64,000 nucleotides of DNA from the NCBI GenBank assembly GCA_964036275.1, contig OZ038433.1, forward strand, positions 42,255,336 through 42,319,335, in the 5' to 3' direction. Under the pieces are notes generated by a model that was not told the DNA's origin, did no database searches, and saw only the letters and a list, made by a program, of their open reading frames with translations. A program made the position numbers and the translations under genes. Below are positions 61,711-64,000 of this stretch, one piece after another. The first letter of the stretch is position 1. Each line of letters opens with the position of its first letter. Origin of the DNA: Litoditis marina. Taxonomy: Eukaryota; Nematoda; Chromadorea; Rhabditida; Rhabditidae.

Positions 61711-62084
61711 ACTCAAGAGACATCGTAACTTATTTAAATGATTCTTTGTTCTGAGTGCAAGGTGATAATTGTATCCAGGGGTGCGTAAAGTCACTAATTA
61801 CATATTGGCCATTCCTGTTAGAGATATAGACATACAATTAATAGCTGACCTCAACTAAATGTTTGTAAAAATTATGATCAGTATCTTTAAAACTGGTTTT
61901 GGATGATAAATACTCTGATTGAGTGATGAGTTCTCATAGTTAAGAGTAATCAAGCAATTCTACAGAACAAAAAGTGATAATCAAGAAAAAATAATAGTTT
62001 CGTTTGCATAATCATGTAAGCTTTAAGAAAAATAGAAGAAAGTTGGAAAAATGTTGTAGTTTTTCCGTTTTGCTTAGGGAGTGG
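61711..62084. other. Unassigned AT-rich stretch in E20
   Basis: I see no match to the other elements and no credible coding sequence on either strand. Confidence 0.5.
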
Positions 62085-62181
62085 GTAAGCAAATCCGTTC
62101 TGTGGCACGGATTCTCGTGCCGTGGAACGGGATTTCTCGTTACAAAGTGCAAGCGCCGTTACAAATAGTGGATTTGCTTAC
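62085..62181. mobile_element. Small inverted-repeat (MITE-like) element, 97 bp
   Basis: The ends are GTAAGCAAATCC and GGATTTGCTTAC, a perfect 12-bp inverted repeat. Inside is an imperfect palindrome: CCGTTC at 62095 pairs with GAACGG ending at 62130, and GGCACG with CGTGCC. No clear target duplication is seen. It could instead be a hairpin-forming part of E20. Confidence 0.55.
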
Positions 62182-62189
62182 TACAGAGA

Positions 62190-64000
62190 AAGCAAAATAA
62201 ATTTTCATGAATTTCATAAATTAAGGTCTCAAAAAATTGTAAGGCCCTAACTCAAAAATCGTACGGGTCATTTGTCTTAGATCATTGTCTGTTATGCATG
62301 GTTAAAATTACGGACTAATCGTAACAACTTTTCTATCATCTTATCATGTGTGGTATAGGTGTGGTGACGGTGTGACCCTAAAAAACCACTTTCCCGTAGG
62401 GCGCTCGGTTCCTTCTTTCTCCAAAACTTGTATCCTGATGATAAAAGGGTTGTGGCCAAGTTTGGAAAAAAATCATCTTCCCGTACCTGAGTTATTGGAA
62501 ATCAGTCAAAAACTGATGACGTCATCAGAGGAATTTCAAAAAAAAATATACGTGTTTTATTGAACTGCCATTATGAGGCATTGGTTTCTCTGAGTTCAGG
62601 AAAAATAAAACGAATCAATATTATTGAAACATTTTCAAGATATAAACGTGACGTCTTCGATTTTAGGGGGAAATTCCATAATGTATAACTCAGGAATGAC
62701 TTAACTTTTTTTCGAGCTTTTTTCATATTTAGCTTAAAGTGATCAATGACTAATCACATTGTGAAACTTGTATCAATTGAACCATTTTGAAAGTGTTGGA
62801 AAATTTTGAAAATTAATTTTTTGGAAAACGGTCCACGAACCATGTTTTTTTATAGGCTCATATTGTTCACTTATCTATTACATGGTTCATATAAATGTAT
62901 GAGAAAAAACGTTCGGAACGTTTTCACGAAACAGTTGAAGTTTTCTCAACTTAACATCCATTCATAACTAATCAATAAATCGATATTATCGATTTTTGGC
63001 AATTGAAAGTCCTATTCATTTATCAAATATGATCTATTGCTGAAGTTTGATCCAAATCCATGGAGCCGTTCGATCAGGACAGACATAGTGAAAATTGGTT
63101 TTTTACATGAAAATTGTAATAAAAATGTTTAAACTGATTTAGAAGCTAATCCCCTCGATCAATTTGGTCAATAGTCGTAGTAGTATTTGATGCTATAATT
63201 CCAAGACATTCCGACCAGTTTGATCTTCCACCTCGTCCAAAATGGGAATTTCATAGCGGATCGATAAATCGATATATTGATTTTTTAACGTCATCACATT
63301 GTAGGGCTTTATGAGTTAGATGGTTGTTACCAATTAGGTAGCATTCCATTCAGGCGTTGGCTCACAATAAGCAAAATAAATTTTCATGAATTTCATAAAT
63401 TAAGGTCTCAAAAAATTGTAAGGCCCTAACTCAAAAATCGTACGGGTCATTTGTCTTAGATCATTGTCTGTTATGCATGGTTAAAATTACGGACTAATCG
63501 TAACAACTTTTCTATCATCTTATCATGTGTGGTATAGGTGTGGTGACGGTGTGACCCTAAAAAACCACTTTCCCGTAGGGCGCTCGGTTCCTTCTTTCTC
63601 CAAAACTTGTATCCTGATGATAAAAGGGTTGTGGCCAAGTTTGGAAAAAAATCATCTTCCCGTACCTGAGTTATTGGAAATCAGTCAAAAACTGATGACG
63701 TCATCAGAGGAATTTCAAAAAAAAATATACGTGTTTTATTGAACTGCCATTATGAGGCATTGGTTTCTCTGAGTTCAGGAAAAATAAAACGAATCAATAT
63801 TATTGAAACATTTTCAAGATATAAACGTGACGTCTTCGATTTTAGGGGGAAATTCCATAATGTATAACTCAGGAATGACTTAACTTTTTTTCGAGCTTTT
63901 TTCATATTTAGCTTAAAGTGATCAATGACTAATCACATTGTGAAACTTGTATCAATTGAACCATTTTGAAAGTGTTGGAAAATTTTGAAAATTAATTTTT
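62190..64000. repeat. 1,179-bp tandem duplication, second copy cut by window end
   Basis: AAGCAAAATAAATTTTCATG starts at 62190 and again at 63369, 1,179 bp apart, and the copies look identical as far as they can be compared. Each holds the 5' terminus of a Helitron-like element (TCACCACACC), then a stretch with TTTCAAAAAAAAATATAC and CAGGAAAAATAAAACG that resembles the 471-bp satellite, then an E4-like body with AAATCGATATTATCGATTT. The 71-codon plus-strand stretch inside (62348 and 63527) is repeated only because the DNA is, and has no recognised domain. Confidence 0.88.

Larger units (their letters stand above)
61310..62367 (-). mobile_element. E20, chimeric Helitron-like element with damaged 3' end
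   Basis: The terminal CTAG and two further bases are missing: the satellite runs straight into GGTCCCGCGGC. Both hairpins follow. The sequence matches E4/E7 until about 61498, where it jumps to the 3' subterminal repeat of E11. A 5' end, TCACCACACC, is at 62367, but it is preceded by G in element sense, unlike the other junctions. Confidence 0.65.

Overview
ORGANISM. This is a eukaryotic, AT-rich, repeat-dominated window. It most likely comes from a nematode of the Caenorhabditis type. The basis is many short introns with TTTTCAG, TTTACAG or TTATAG acceptors and GTAAG- or GTGAG-like donors, plus an acceptor directly before a start codon, as in trans-spliced nematode genes. The species cannot be told from the sequence. 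I see no ordinary host gene, rRNA, tRNA or CRISPR array.

LAYOUT. Almost all the window is built from two things. (1) A 471-bp satellite, in four arrays: 1-907, 15023-15965, 42459-53719 and 59426-61309. (2) Twenty Helitron-like rolling-circle elements, called E1-E20 here, all lying on the minus strand. In element orientation each begins TCACC and ends with a GC-rich hairpin, a few bases and CTAG. Because they are on the minus strand, an element's 3' end is at its low coordinate. E1-E9 fill 908-15022, E10-E15 fill 15966-42463, E16-E19 fill 53720-59425, and E20 starts at 61310. Within a block they stand head to tail with no spacer (CTAG directly followed by TCACC). Where a block meets the satellite, it does so at one fixed point of the 471-bp unit. 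In minus-strand sense the uninterrupted satellite reads CCCTAA-TACATAAC, and the elements sit between that A and T, which is the classical Helitron target.

THE AUTONOMOUS COPY. E11 (17607-36250, 18.6 kb) carries a large minus-strand gene (33930 to 19653), which I rebuilt as about 36 exons and about 2,000 residues. In order it has an acidic N-terminus, tandemly duplicated phase-1 exons, a Cys-rich finger, the Helitron N-terminal domain, the HUH Rep nuclease with two tyrosines, and a PIF1-type helicase with all main motifs. All junctions keep frame except one (near 26703), where the donor is unclear. Its 5' 1.8 kb and its 3' hairpin match those of the short elements, so it is the likely source of their mobilising enzyme.

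THE SHORT ELEMENTS. Most fall into length classes near 1.34, 1.64 and 1.94 kb, stepping by a 298-bp internal module. Their bodies are dense with TAATCGATAA and AATCAATA motifs and contain no credible coding sequence. The hairpins carry compensatory changes.

RIGHT END. 61310-64000 holds a chimeric element (E20), a small inverted-repeat element, and a 1,179-bp tandem duplication that contains a diverged relative of the 471-bp satellite.

LIMITS. All homology calls are by eye. Arrays this uniform can be miscounted in an assembly.
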